DNA from: Pedobacter psychrotolerans
GTDB lineage: Bacteria > Bacteroidota > Bacteroidia > Sphingobacteriales > Sphingobacteriaceae
NCBI RefSeq assembly: GCF_004340665.1
Contig: NZ_SLWO01000004.1
Location: 248,001 to 312,000 of the forward strand
Direction of reading: 5' to 3'
DNA: 64,000 nt
Of this stretch, positions 27,563 to 35,800 are shown in pieces. Numbering within the stretch: position 1 is the stretch's first letter; each line of letters begins with the position of its first letter. The position numbers and the translations under genes are program-made. The notes beneath the pieces are model-generated. The model worked only from the letters and a program-made list of their open reading frames with translations, searched no databases and had not been told where the DNA came from.

Positions 27563-29605
27563 TTAATACTTGTTTTTTAAAAATTGATAGATAGCCTGTT
27601 GTGAAGCAATGGCAGGTTCACCAGCCTGAACGGGAACATTTTCCATTTGATCATCAATCATAACAGCCTGCACATTATCCTGTTTTTGAATATCGATAAT
27701 TTCCAGGATTTCTTTTTTAATCTGCTCGTCATAAATAGGAAAACACACTTCTATCCTGCGGTAAATATTCCGGTTCATCCAGTCGGCAGAGCCTAGGTAA
27801 ACATCATTTTTACCCAGGTTATGATAGATAAAAATCCGCCCGTGTTCCAGGTAACGGTCTACAATTCTGGTAACTTTAATGTTTTCGCTCATTCCTTTCA
27901 CACCCGGAATTAACCTGCAAATGCTCCTCACGATCATCTCAATTTTCACTCCAGCCTGCGAGGCTTCGTAAAGTTTATTAATTAAAACCTTTTCTTCCAG
28001 GTTATTCATTTTGATGGTGATGGCTGCAGGTTTTCCTTGCCTGGCATGTTCAATTTCTCTATCAATAAGCTGTAAAAAAGCCTGCTGAAGATTAAACTGA
28101 GCCACCAGTAAATGCTGAAAAGGAATTAAATCTGCAGAAGTTGGCTTCACCCGTTTGGCCAGAAAAATAAATAATAATTCTACCTCACGAAGCATTTCTT
28201 TATGAGCCGTCATTAAAATATGATCGGTATAAAATGAAGCAGTGCTTTCGTTAAAATTCCCGGTAGCAAATAACCCCAGGTAATGCATCCGCCCTGCTAC
28301 CTCACGTTTCACCAGGGCCACCTTTGCATGAACTTTAAGTGCCGTAACGCTGTAAATAATATTAACACCAACGGACTTCATTTTTTTAGCCCATTTGATG
28401 TTGTTTGCTTCATCAAACCGGGCCTTCAACTCAACCAGAACAGTTACTTTTTTGCCATTTTTAGCAGCGCTGATTAAGGCATTCACAATTTTTGAATCGC
28501 TCGCTACCCGATAAAGTGTGACATAAATCTCCTTTACCGCATCATCTATAGCAGCCTCGTTGAAAAAACGCAGCACACTGTCATAACTCTGAAATGGCGT
28601 ATGAACGATAATATCTTTTTTAGTAATGGCTGCAGTAAGCGTATCTGCTACAAAATCGGTATTGCATATTTTTGCCCAAGGTGCATTTAACAGTTGATCA
28701 TTCTTCACTGGAAAACCCATCAGGTCTTTCAGGTTATGGTATTGACCGCCTTCTACCATATTTGCTTTTTTAAGGTTGAAGAGTTTTTTCATCACTTCAA
28801 AAACACCGGCAGGAATGCCAGGCTGATGCAAGAAGCGGGTGGCCAAACCCAAATCACGCTTCATCAGCTGCTTTTCCAGCTGCTCAGATAAACTTCCAGA
28901 ATATTCATCTTTTAAATCGATTTCTGCATCTCTGGTAATTTTAAAACTAAAACATCCCAATACTTCATCATGAGGAAAAACGCGATCTAAATGAAAGCGG
29001 ACAATATCATCCAGTAAAGCAACAAACGTTTCGTGCTTACCCTCCACCTTATAAAACCTGGGTAGTTCGTTAGATGGAATGTTTAAAATTACTGCCTTGG
29101 TTTCAACCCCATTTTTTAAATTAATCAGGAAGTATAGCTCATTATTTGCCGGAAAAAAATTAGTTCCCTGATCTAAATAAACTGGTTGTAAAAAGGCCAT
29201 CACCTGACTCAAAAAATAGCGTGTAATTGGCTTTTGAATTTCAGGTGGAAATGGTTGCCCGTAAAGCAGGTTAATGTGTTGTTCCTTTAACTGTGGAATA
29301 ATTTCCAACTGCAGGATTCTGCCATATTGCTGCTGCTGACGGGAAATCAAATGATTGGCACTTTTCAGCAGATCTTCTTCAATATGAATATCATTATTTT
29401 CCTTATTGCTCAATTTTTCCAGTGCGAGTAATACAGGCATCCGAACCCGATAAAACTCATCGAGATTTGACGAAAAAATAGAAAGAAATTTAATGCGCTC
29501 CAGCAATGGAACGGTACTTCGGCCAGCTTCTGTTAAAATTCGTTCATTAAATTTTAACCAGCTTAAATCTCTGTTGAAAAAAGCAGTTTCAGTAGTTTGT
29601 TCCAT
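27563..29605 (-). CDS. ppk1: Polyphosphate kinase 1
   Basis: PPK1 reversibly polymerises the gamma phosphate of ATP into inorganic polyphosphate. The 680-residue length is normal. The N-terminal domain opens F-N-R-D-L-S-W-L-K-F-N-E-R; the middle shows H-T-P-F-Q-S-Y-D-S-V. The autophosphorylated His is in A-L-K-V-H-A-K-V (~residue 428), and a second phospholipase-D-like half shows A-T-G-N-F-N-E-S-T-A and V-C-F-P-I-Y-D. The start codon overlaps the stop of the upstream HD/PycTM-like gene by one base, so the two are translationally coupled. This suggests linkage between polyphosphate and nucleotide metabolism. Confidence 0.97.
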   Translation of the reverse strand: MEQTTETAFFNRDLSWLKFNERILTEAGRSTVPLLERIKFLSIFSSNLDEFYRVRMPVLLALEKLSNKENNDIHIEEDLLKSANHLISRQQQQYGRILQLEIIPQLKEQHINLLYGQPFPPEIQKPITRYFLSQVMAFLQPVYLDQGTNFFPANNELYFLINLKNGVETKAVILNIPSNELPRFYKVEGKHETFVALLDDIVRFHLDRVFPHDEVLGCFSFKITRDAEIDLKDEYSGSLSEQLEKQLMKRDLGLATRFLHQPGIPAGVFEVMKKLFNLKKANMVEGGQYHNLKDLMGFPVKNDQLLNAPWAKICNTDFVADTLTAAITKKDIIVHTPFQSYDSVLRFFNEAAIDDAVKEIYVTLYRVASDSKIVNALISAAKNGKKVTVLVELKARFDEANNIKWAKKMKSVGVNIIYSVTALKVHAKVALVKREVAGRMHYLGLFATGNFNESTASFYTDHILMTAHKEMLREVELLFIFLAKRVKPTSADLIPFQHLLVAQFNLQQAFLQLIDREIEHARQGKPAAITIKMNNLEEKVLINKLYEASQAGVKIEMIVRSICRLIPGVKGMSENIKVTRIVDRYLEHGRIFIYHNLGKNDVYLGSADWMNRNIYRRIEVCFPIYDEQIKKEILEIIDIQKQDNVQAVMIDDQMENVPVQAGEPAIASQQAIYQFLKNKY

Positions 29606-30834
29606 TAAAGTTTACCGTAAGCTGCATAGGCAATAACAAAAGCCAATACCGCAGCAATTAACCCAAACATAAAAATATTGTAAGCCAGGCGAATGAGTTT
29701 ATATTTCCTGCCTAGAACCACACCTTGAGAATATACATCTGTGATCAGCGTGCCATACAAAAAGTCTTTGTCATTCATTACCTGAATCATCCCATCAGTA
29801 TAACTGGGTAAACTCATTTTATAAAAGTTACCGAAAAACAGCAGGTTTACTTTTTTATTATCCATATCCTCCTGCGTAAATTCCCCTTCAGGAATAGATG
29901 GACGGGTAGATAAAATGGAAACCACTACACAGCTTAAACTTACAATCAATAAAATAAACGTAGGGATAATGAGGTTGCCATGATCTTCCAATCTTCTTAA
30001 AAGTAAACTCACAATCAGCGAAAGCATAATAGAGTTTACAGTAATTAAAATATGAGCCTTATTATCAGCCATATCACTCAATCTTTGATTATTGGCAGAC
30101 GTAATCCTGAACATGGTTTCGATCCCTTTATCCGGTCGATCGCCTTTGCTTTTCTTTTTAAAGTCCTTATTGTCTGGCACCAATTGTGGCGCAAAATTTT
30201 TAGGTTCCTCCTGCTCAACCGCAATTTCTTCCTGAGTGGTAAGTTTGCTTTTAAGTTTACTGATATTGGCCTGTTTCTGATCGGTAAGCAGCAGGGCGGC
30301 ATAGTCGGTTTGGTAATGATGAGATTCCATAAACTGAATGTCTCTTTTTCGCCAATCCAGTTTGCTGATTTTTTTATCATAAATCAGTTCAACTTCTTTG
30401 TGCATCAGTTTTCCCTTCTTGCGGAAATCTGGCAAGCCTAAATGAAATAAATCTGCATCGCAGATGATTTTATCAATCTGATTTTTTGGATCCTGTGGAA
30501 TCCTGGTAGCTAAAATGGCACTTTTAACGCTTTCTTTAATTTCATTGCTGACCTGATGTTCTGTTAAAAATTTTTCAGCCAGTTCTGCACCTTTTTCCTC
30601 ATGTTTCAGCGCATCATCAAAATAACCTGTATCGTGAAAATAGGCCGCAACGGTTATGGTGAAAAAATCCTGTTCGTTTAACTGATAATGATTGGCAATT
30701 TGCTGAGCAGCATTTACCACTTCCTGCGTATGTTCCATGTTGTGATAAACCAATCTTGGATCATGATGGGTATGAAAGTAATTGCCAACGTATTTTTCTA
30801 CCTCGTGTTGCAATTGTTTATAGTCTAGGGGCAT
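29605..30834 (-). CDS. HD-domain phosphohydrolase fused to a Pycsar-effector-like (PycTM/DUF5706) membrane domain
   Basis: A 409-residue protein. Residues ~1-190 are an HD phosphohydrolase with Y-H-N-M-E-H-T-Q-E-V (~28), A-A-Y-F-H-D-T-G-Y (~62) and a late D-A-D-L-F-H-L. A charged linker (~195-240) follows. Residues ~240-409 match the DUF5706/PycTM layout: R-I-T-S-A-N-N-Q-R-L-S-D-M-A-D-N-K-A, then transmembrane helices around 265-285, 293-315 and 380-405. PycTM proteins are membrane effectors of the Pycsar (cCMP/cUMP) antiphage system, but no pyrimidine cyclase lies here. The gene is coupled to ppk1, so a housekeeping second-messenger role is as likely as defence. Confidence 0.85.
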   Translation of the reverse strand: MPLDYKQLQHEVEKYVGNYFHTHHDPRLVYHNMEHTQEVVNAAQQIANHYQLNEQDFFTITVAAYFHDTGYFDDALKHEEKGAELAEKFLTEHQVSNEIKESVKSAILATRIPQDPKNQIDKIICDADLFHLGLPDFRKKGKLMHKEVELIYDKKISKLDWRKRDIQFMESHHYQTDYAALLLTDQKQANISKLKSKLTTQEEIAVEQEEPKNFAPQLVPDNKDFKKKSKGDRPDKGIETMFRITSANNQRLSDMADNKAHILITVNSIMLSLIVSLLLRRLEDHGNLIIPTFILLIVSLSCVVVSILSTRPSIPEGEFTQEDMDNKKVNLLFFGNFYKMSLPSYTDGMIQVMNDKDFLYGTLITDVYSQGVVLGRKYKLIRLAYNIFMFGLIAAVLAFVIAYAAYGKL

Positions 30835-31185
30835 ATGGTTGTAATGTGATCTTTTTTTATGGTACGCCTGTACGGTTTTGTAAATCTTTTAAAACTAAAA
30901 ATTACTGGTGATAATGGATATAAAACTACGCTAAATTTAAATAAAATACAGCCTTTTAACATTTAACAAAATTTAGACTTCATTGTGATACAAATGAAAT
31001 CAACGTAATTTAATCAGGATGGTTTTTATTACTCCAGACCTTAACCAAACAATACTTTTTAAAAACGGTTACAATACCCTGAAAATAAAGGCAATGCCAG
31101 ATTTACGATATTTTTTGAAAAAAAGTTTTTCAAAAGCCGATGCAATTTTGTAACATTGCACTCGCAAAAAGCAAATGCTTTTTCG
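30835..31185. other. 351-bp intergenic region with stacked inverted repeats ahead of the tRNA
   Basis: No coding frame is supported. Near the tRNA lie three inverted repeats: 31113-31122 with 31126-31135 (10 bp, 3-nt loop), 31141-31146 with 31155-31160 (6 bp), and 31166-31173 with 31176-31183 (8 bp, 2-nt loop). The last ends two bases before the mature tRNA. A CAATTTTG stretch near 31143 is a 7/8 match to TAnnTTTG, a possible tRNA promoter. Confidence 0.5.
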
Positions 31186-31259
31186 GGGCCTATAGCTCAG
31201 CTGGTTAGAGTAGAAGACTCATAATCTTTTGGTCCCTGGTTCGAGCCCAGGTGGGCCCA
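31186..31259 (+). tRNA. tRNA with CAU anticodon (tRNA-Ile2 or elongator tRNA-Met)
   Basis: A full cloverleaf can be drawn: acceptor G-G-G-C-C-T-A with T-G-G-G-C-C-C (one G-U), D-arm GCTC/GAGT, a 5-bp anticodon stem GAAGA/TCTTT, anticodon loop CTCATAA, T-arm CCTGG/CCAGG, and A as discriminator. CCA is not encoded. CAU could read AUG, or AUA after lysidine modification by TilS. The GACTCATAATC and TTGGTC surroundings look more like tRNA-Ile2, but I cannot decide without TilS-determinant comparison. It is followed by an intrinsic terminator and by a recombinase fragment, so it is the probable attachment site of the element downstream. Confidence 0.95.
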
Positions 31260-31272
31260 CAAAAATTAAATT

Positions 31273-31302
31273 GCCCTTTGAGCATCCTCAAAGGGCTTTT
31301 TT
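31273..31302 (+). terminator. Rho-independent terminator of the tRNA
   Basis: A perfect 10-bp stem (GCCCTTTGAG with CTCAAAGGGC), loop CATC, is followed by seven T residues, 13 bp after the tRNA. Confidence 0.95.
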
Positions 31303-31395
31303 ATGGCTTCAAACGCTGTTTTCCTTAACATTTCCTACCTTTTGAATGCCAATCTATCGTTAGGATCAACATGACTTTTTGCTTAACTTAGTATA

Positions 31396-31449
31396 AAAAA
31401 CTTAAGGAAAACTTAAGGATTTTTCAAAAACTTAAGGAAAACTTAAGAA
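31396..31449 (+). repeat. Direct repeats of AAACTTAAGGA in two phased pairs (candidate integrase arm sites)
   Basis: CTTAAG occurs at 31401, 31412, 31431 and 31442, so spacing is 11, 19 and 11 bp. The 24-bp block 31396-31419 is repeated almost exactly at 31426-31449 with a period of 30 bp. The pairs are one helical turn apart. They lie between the tRNA and the start of a tyrosine recombinase fragment, where arm-type integrase binding sites are expected. Confidence 0.7.
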
Positions 31450-31524
31450 ATAAAAGAGCATTTATGACGAGAAGAGCATAGGTCTTCTTGTCCACAAACT
31501 ACCCGATTATTTAAAGTGTAAATT

Positions 31525-31716
31525 ATGGCTACGATTTCAGCAACAATTCTCAAGGCAGACAAACGAGGTAACGGAACATGGAACGTTAAGATTAGAGTAT
31601 GGCATAACAAAAAGCCTGCTTACATCGATACTGCCCATCATTTAGGGATAAAGCAAGTAACAAAAAAAAGCAAGGGAAGTGATACCCTTATTATAAAGGA
31701 TAATTTCATCCTTGAC
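31525..31716 (+). pseudogene. Tyrosine recombinase (integrase) N-terminal fragment
   Basis: From ATG 31525, about 64 residues match the arm-DNA-binding/SAM-like N-terminus of Bacteroidota tyrosine recombinases: M-A-T-I-S-A-T-I-L-K, D-G/G-T-W-N-V-K-I-R-V-W-H-N-K-K-P-A-Y-I, and the late I-I-K-D-N-F-I-L-D. The catalytic domain (R-H-R-Y) is gone: after about residue 64 the frame continues, without a stop, into ImuB sequence. It lies 265 bp after a tRNA, as expected for an element integrated at a tRNA 3' end. It is inactive as an integrase and may still be expressed as a hybrid protein to 32064. Confidence 0.75.
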
Positions 31717-32526
31717 AGTCCCCTGCAAATACCTGTACCATTTAGTGAAAGGCTGGCCTGTATGGAGCCAATCAAAACCAAAACTGGAATTGAGATCGCT
31801 ATCCAAAAGATGCTTGAAAACATGTGCAAGCGCATGCAGTCAGAAGGCAAAGGGCTCCGGACAGGCATATTAACAGGCTACCGAATCGATGGAAAAGTTG
31901 TACAAATTGCTATTGGAACCAGTGGTGCAACGCATAGCGTTAGTCACCTCTTCAAACTTTTTCAACTCAAGATCGATCAGATTCGTCCGGCACTCGGAAT
32001 AGAACTTTTTGTCCTTGATGCGCCAAAAGTTGATGATGTTGAGGTACCGCAGGAAGAAATGTAGTCTGCTAAGCCTGGTCTGGATGATCAAAATGTATTC
32101 AGGCTGCTTGACAGGGTTGCCGGAAAAGTTGGTTTGCAGGTGATCCACCGTTATTTACCAGCGACAAGGTATTGACCTGAACGTGCTGTTTTAAAGGCAG
32201 CTTCAATTATAGAGAAGCCGATGTCAGACTGGCGGGTAAATAAACCCAGACCTACTGAGCTGCTTAAAACGCCTGCTCCAATAGAGGTTATGGCGCTGAT
32301 TCCTGATCATCCACCAAAATTTTTCATCTACAAGGGGATCAGGCACCTGATCTCCAAAGCAGATGGGCCTGAACGGATTAAGCGGGAATGGTGGCTGGAT
32401 CAAGGTGAACATAGAGATTATTACCAGGTGGAAGATGAGGCGGGTGGCCGTTATTGGCTATTCCGCTCGTGGCACTATGGAGGGGAACAAAAGTACCAGT
32501 GGTTTATACATGGATTTTTTGCTTAA
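31717..32526 (+). pseudogene. imuB: ImuB (Y-family polymerase-like) C-terminal remnant with two in-frame stops
   Basis: ImuB is a catalytically dead Y-family polymerase that joins ImuA and DnaE2 in damage-induced mutagenesis. Here about the first 300 residues are missing. What remains starts P-V-P-F-S-E-R-L-A-C-M-E-P-I, then G-I-E-I-A-I-Q and E-G-K-G-L-R-T-G-I-L-T-G-Y-R-I-D-G-K. It continues through RLLDRVAGKVGL to the conserved ending E-W-W-L-D-Q-G-x-H-R-D-Y-Y and W-F-I-H-G-F-F-A at 32524. All of it is in one frame but interrupted by TAG at 32062-32064 and TGA downstream (within the R-Y-stop-P-E-R context near 32172). imuA is absent. The reading frame from 32221 to 32526 is the tail of this pseudogene, not an independent gene. 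Confidence 0.85.
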
Positions 32527-32538
32527 AGGAGATGAGAT

Positions 32539-35500
32539 ATGGTGTATAGTGAATTACAGGTGACTTCAAACTTTAGCTTTCTGCGTGGCGCTTCGCATGC
32601 ACAGGAGCTGGTTGAATAGGCGGAAATCTTTGGATATAAAAAAATTGCGATAACCGATAGGAATACCCTTGCTGGAATTGTCCGTGCACATGCGGCCTGC
32701 CAGGAAAAAAACATCCAGCAAGTTCAGCCTGCAGGCTGAACTTGCTGGATGGGCCAAGTCTACTTGCTTATCCAACCGACATAGAAGCTTACGGCAGGTT
32801 GTCCGCGCTATTAACCATAGGCAATATGCGGGCAGAGAAAGGGGAATACCATATCTCCCGGGCAGATGTCTACGCACATCGCAAAGGAATAATCTTTGCC
32901 GTAGTTATGCCCGGAATGCTTAACCGCCGTTTTGAATATGAGGCCAGCTTTATTACTGCTGTTGCAGACTGTAGTGAGGCTTTAAGGGGGCAACTCTACC
33001 TTGCTGCAACCAGGTCTTACATGGGGAATGATAATAAGCTGATTTTTAGAACCTCGCAGCTACCGGATTTTTATAGAATACCTGTTGTGGCTACAGGCGA
33101 TGTACATTACCACCATCCCGCACGCCGGGACTTACAGGATGTACTCACCTGTGTCCGCGAGAAATGTAAGATCCAGGAAGCTGGCTTCCGCCTGCACCAG
33201 AATGCGGAGCGTTATATGAAAGAGGTGGCCGAAATGAAGCGGCTGTTCAGGAAATATCCAAGCACCATTTACAATACAATGGTGATTTCAGAAGCCTGTA
33301 ATTTCTCTTTGGATGAACTGAAGTACGTTTACCCGGAATAAATCAATAAAAGTGGGAGAACACCACTGGAAGAACTTAAATACCTACCTGGAAAGGCGCA
33401 CATGAATTTTGTGGTGAAATGATTCCTGATAAGGTAATTCATATGATCCAACATGAAATGGATTTCGTAAAGCAAATGGATTATGCCAACTATTTTCTTT
33501 TTGTGGAGGATATTGTACGTGAAGCACGCCATCGTGGGATTCTTTGTCAGGGCCGTGGCTCTGCAGCCAATTCAGCCATTTGTTTTTGTTTGGGCATAAC
33601 CTCGGTTAACCCGATGAAATTTGATTTGTTGTTTGAAAGGTTTATCTCTCCTGCGAGAAATGAACCACCGGATATTGATGTAGATTTCGAACATGAACGC
33701 CGAGAAGAAATTATCCAGTACATCTACCGTAAATACGGAAGAGACCGCGCGGCAATTGTAGCCACAGTCACTCAGCAACATCAAAAAGGTGCCATCCGGG
33801 ATGTAGGCAAAGCCATGGGCCTGTCTGTAGACACCATCAACCGGCTATCGGGTTCTTTATGGGAACATACAGATGAATGGTTTGAACGGGAACGTTTAAC
33901 GGAGCAAGGATTAAATCCTGATGATCCGCATTTAAAAAAGACATTGGAGCTTACCGCACAAATGATGGGTTTCCCCAGGCAGCTTGGGCAGCATACAGGA
34001 GGTTTTGTAGTCACCAATGGCAAACTTACCGATCTCTGCCCCATCCTGAATGCCCGGATGCAAGACCGCACCAATATTGAATGGAACAAAGATGATATAG
34101 ATGCTTTAGGCTTTTTAAAAGTAGATGTACTGGCCATGGGCATGCTTACCTGCATCCGCAAAGCATTTGATCTCTGCAAAGTGCATTACGGACAAAGCCT
34201 AACCCTGGCAAACATTCCCAAGGATAATCCCGATGTATACCAGATGATCAGCGCTGCTGATACTTTAGGGGTGTTCCAGATTGAAAGCCGGGCACAAATG
34301 TCTATGCTGCCGCGGCTCCTGCCACAGTGCTTTTACGATCTGGTCATTGAAGTGGCAATTGTGCGTCCAGTACCGATACTGGGCGATATGGTCCACCCTT
34401 ACCTGCGGAGAAGAAATAAAGAAGAACCTGTGGTTTATCCTTCTGCTGAACTGGAAGAAATTTTAGGCAGAACCGTGGGCGTACCGCTGTTTCAGGAACA
34501 GGCCATGAAAATAGCCATTGTAGCCGCCGGGTTTACGCCAACAGAAGCGGATGGCTTACGCCGGAGCATGGCTACTTTTAAGTTCAAGCGAATGGTTAAC
34601 CAATATGAGCAGAAGCTGATAAAAGGTATGGTAGCCAAAGGCTATACCATTGACTTTGCAAAACGAGTTTTCAAGCAACTGGAAGGTTTTGGGAGCTATG
34701 GATTTCCGGAAAGCCATGCCGCAAGTTTCGCCTTACTGGTCTATGTATCCTGCTGGCTGAAGCATTATTACCCAGATGCTTTTGCCGCAACATTACTCAA
34801 CACTATGTCCATGAGTTTTTATCAACCAGAATATATTGTAATAGATGCGCAAAAACATACCGTATAAATAAGGGAGGTGGATGTTAATTATTCTGCATGG
34901 GGTAACCTGCTCGAAGAAAAATCAGGTCAATATTACGCCATCCGTTTAGGATTCAGGCAAATTAAAGGCATCAAGGAAGAAGAGATAAATACTCTACGGG
35001 CAGGGAAAGGGCAAGGTTACCAGAGTATTGCTGCCATAAGAGATGCAGGCGTATCAATTAGTGCATTAGAGAAATTAGCTGATGCCGATGCCTTTCGCTC
35101 CTTAGGCTTTGACCGCAGAAAAGCTTTATGGCAGGTAACGGCTTTACAAGATATGCCGGAAGAATTATTCAAAGGACAGCCTTCTGAAAGTACACTGGAA
35201 ACCCAGGTAGAACTGCCATTGATGAGTAAAGGCGAGCATGTGGTGCATGATTATGCTACAATCGGTTTATCATTAAAAGCGCATCCTGTAAGCTTTATAA
35301 GGAGTCAGCTGGAAATGTTGCGCATTCTATCCTGTAAAACCATTAATACAGCGGCCAATACCGGGCAGCTGGTTAAAGTAGCGGGATTAGTGCTGGTAAG
35401 GCAACGCCCGGGTACCGCAGGCGGGGTATGTTTCATCACCATTGAAGATGAAACAGGTTTTACTAATCTGGTGGTATTTGAAAAGCTATTTGAAAAATAC

Positions 35501-35767
35501 AGAAAAGAAATTCTTCATTCACGGCTGCTGATGGTAGAAGGACGTTTGCAGCGGGAAAAAGATGTGGTACATGTCATCGTAAGCAAGTGTATAGACCTCA
35601 CTAAAATGCTGGGTAAACTGGTGCAGCGGGAAATGGATGACTTACCGATAATGCATTTATCCTCCACTGATGGAAACGCTACCCCCTACCCATCCCAGCA
35701 TAAACCGACGCAGGTTCGCACAGCAGTAACCCAAGATGCTTTTCATGGTGGAAGAAATTTTAAGTAA
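32539..35767 (+). pseudogene. dnaE2: Error-prone DNA polymerase DnaE2 (ImuC), decayed but nearly full length
   Basis: Start ATG 32539 reads V-Y-S-E-L-Q-V-T-S-N-F-S-F-L-R-G-A-S-H, the DnaE2 PHP start. Breaks in order are: TAG at 32617; frame change with loss of sequence at a 40-bp palindrome (32712-32751); TAA at 33339; a one-base loss near 33381-33391 (Y-L-T-W-K-G expected, Y-L-P-G-K seen); and TAA at 34865. The intact stretches retain PHP-domain G-D-V-H-Y-H-H, polymerase C-Q-G-R-G-S-A-A-N-S-A, P-P-D-I-D-V-D-F-E-H-E-R-R and the C-terminal OB-fold (G-L-V-L-V-R-Q-R-P-G-T-A). At ~1076 codon-equivalents it is the usual DnaE2 length. It lies 12 bp after imuB, the standard cassette order. No functional polymerase can be made. 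Confidence 0.95.
32712..32751. repeat. Perfect 40-bp palindrome inside the dnaE2 pseudogene
   Basis: Twenty bases are followed by their exact reverse complement with no loop (centre 32731/32732). The right half is the authentic dnaE2 codon string for C-R-L-N-L-L-D-G; the left half is its reverse complement and replaces the coding sequence expected there. It marks one of the gene's two frame changes. Confidence 0.9.
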
Positions 35768-35800
35768 ACAGATGTTAATCAATGGTATTCGCCCATACAG

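Noticed and set aside
29605-30834. Complete Pycsar defence system
   Set aside because: No pyrimidine cyclase is encoded nearby; only the effector-like domain is present, fused to an HD domain.
31396-31449. CRISPR array
   Set aside because: Only two 24-bp blocks with 6-bp spacing and no cas genes; better read as integrase arm sites or simple repeats.
32669-33341. Separate open frames in the dnaE2 region taken as individual genes
   Set aside because: All fit consecutive pieces of one DnaE2 protein in order; they are fragments of a pseudogene.
31717-35767. Stop-codon read-through or recoding in imuB/dnaE2
   Set aside because: All three stop codons occur, along with frame changes and a palindromic rearrangement. 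This is decay, not a recoding signal, and other genes in the window use normal stops.
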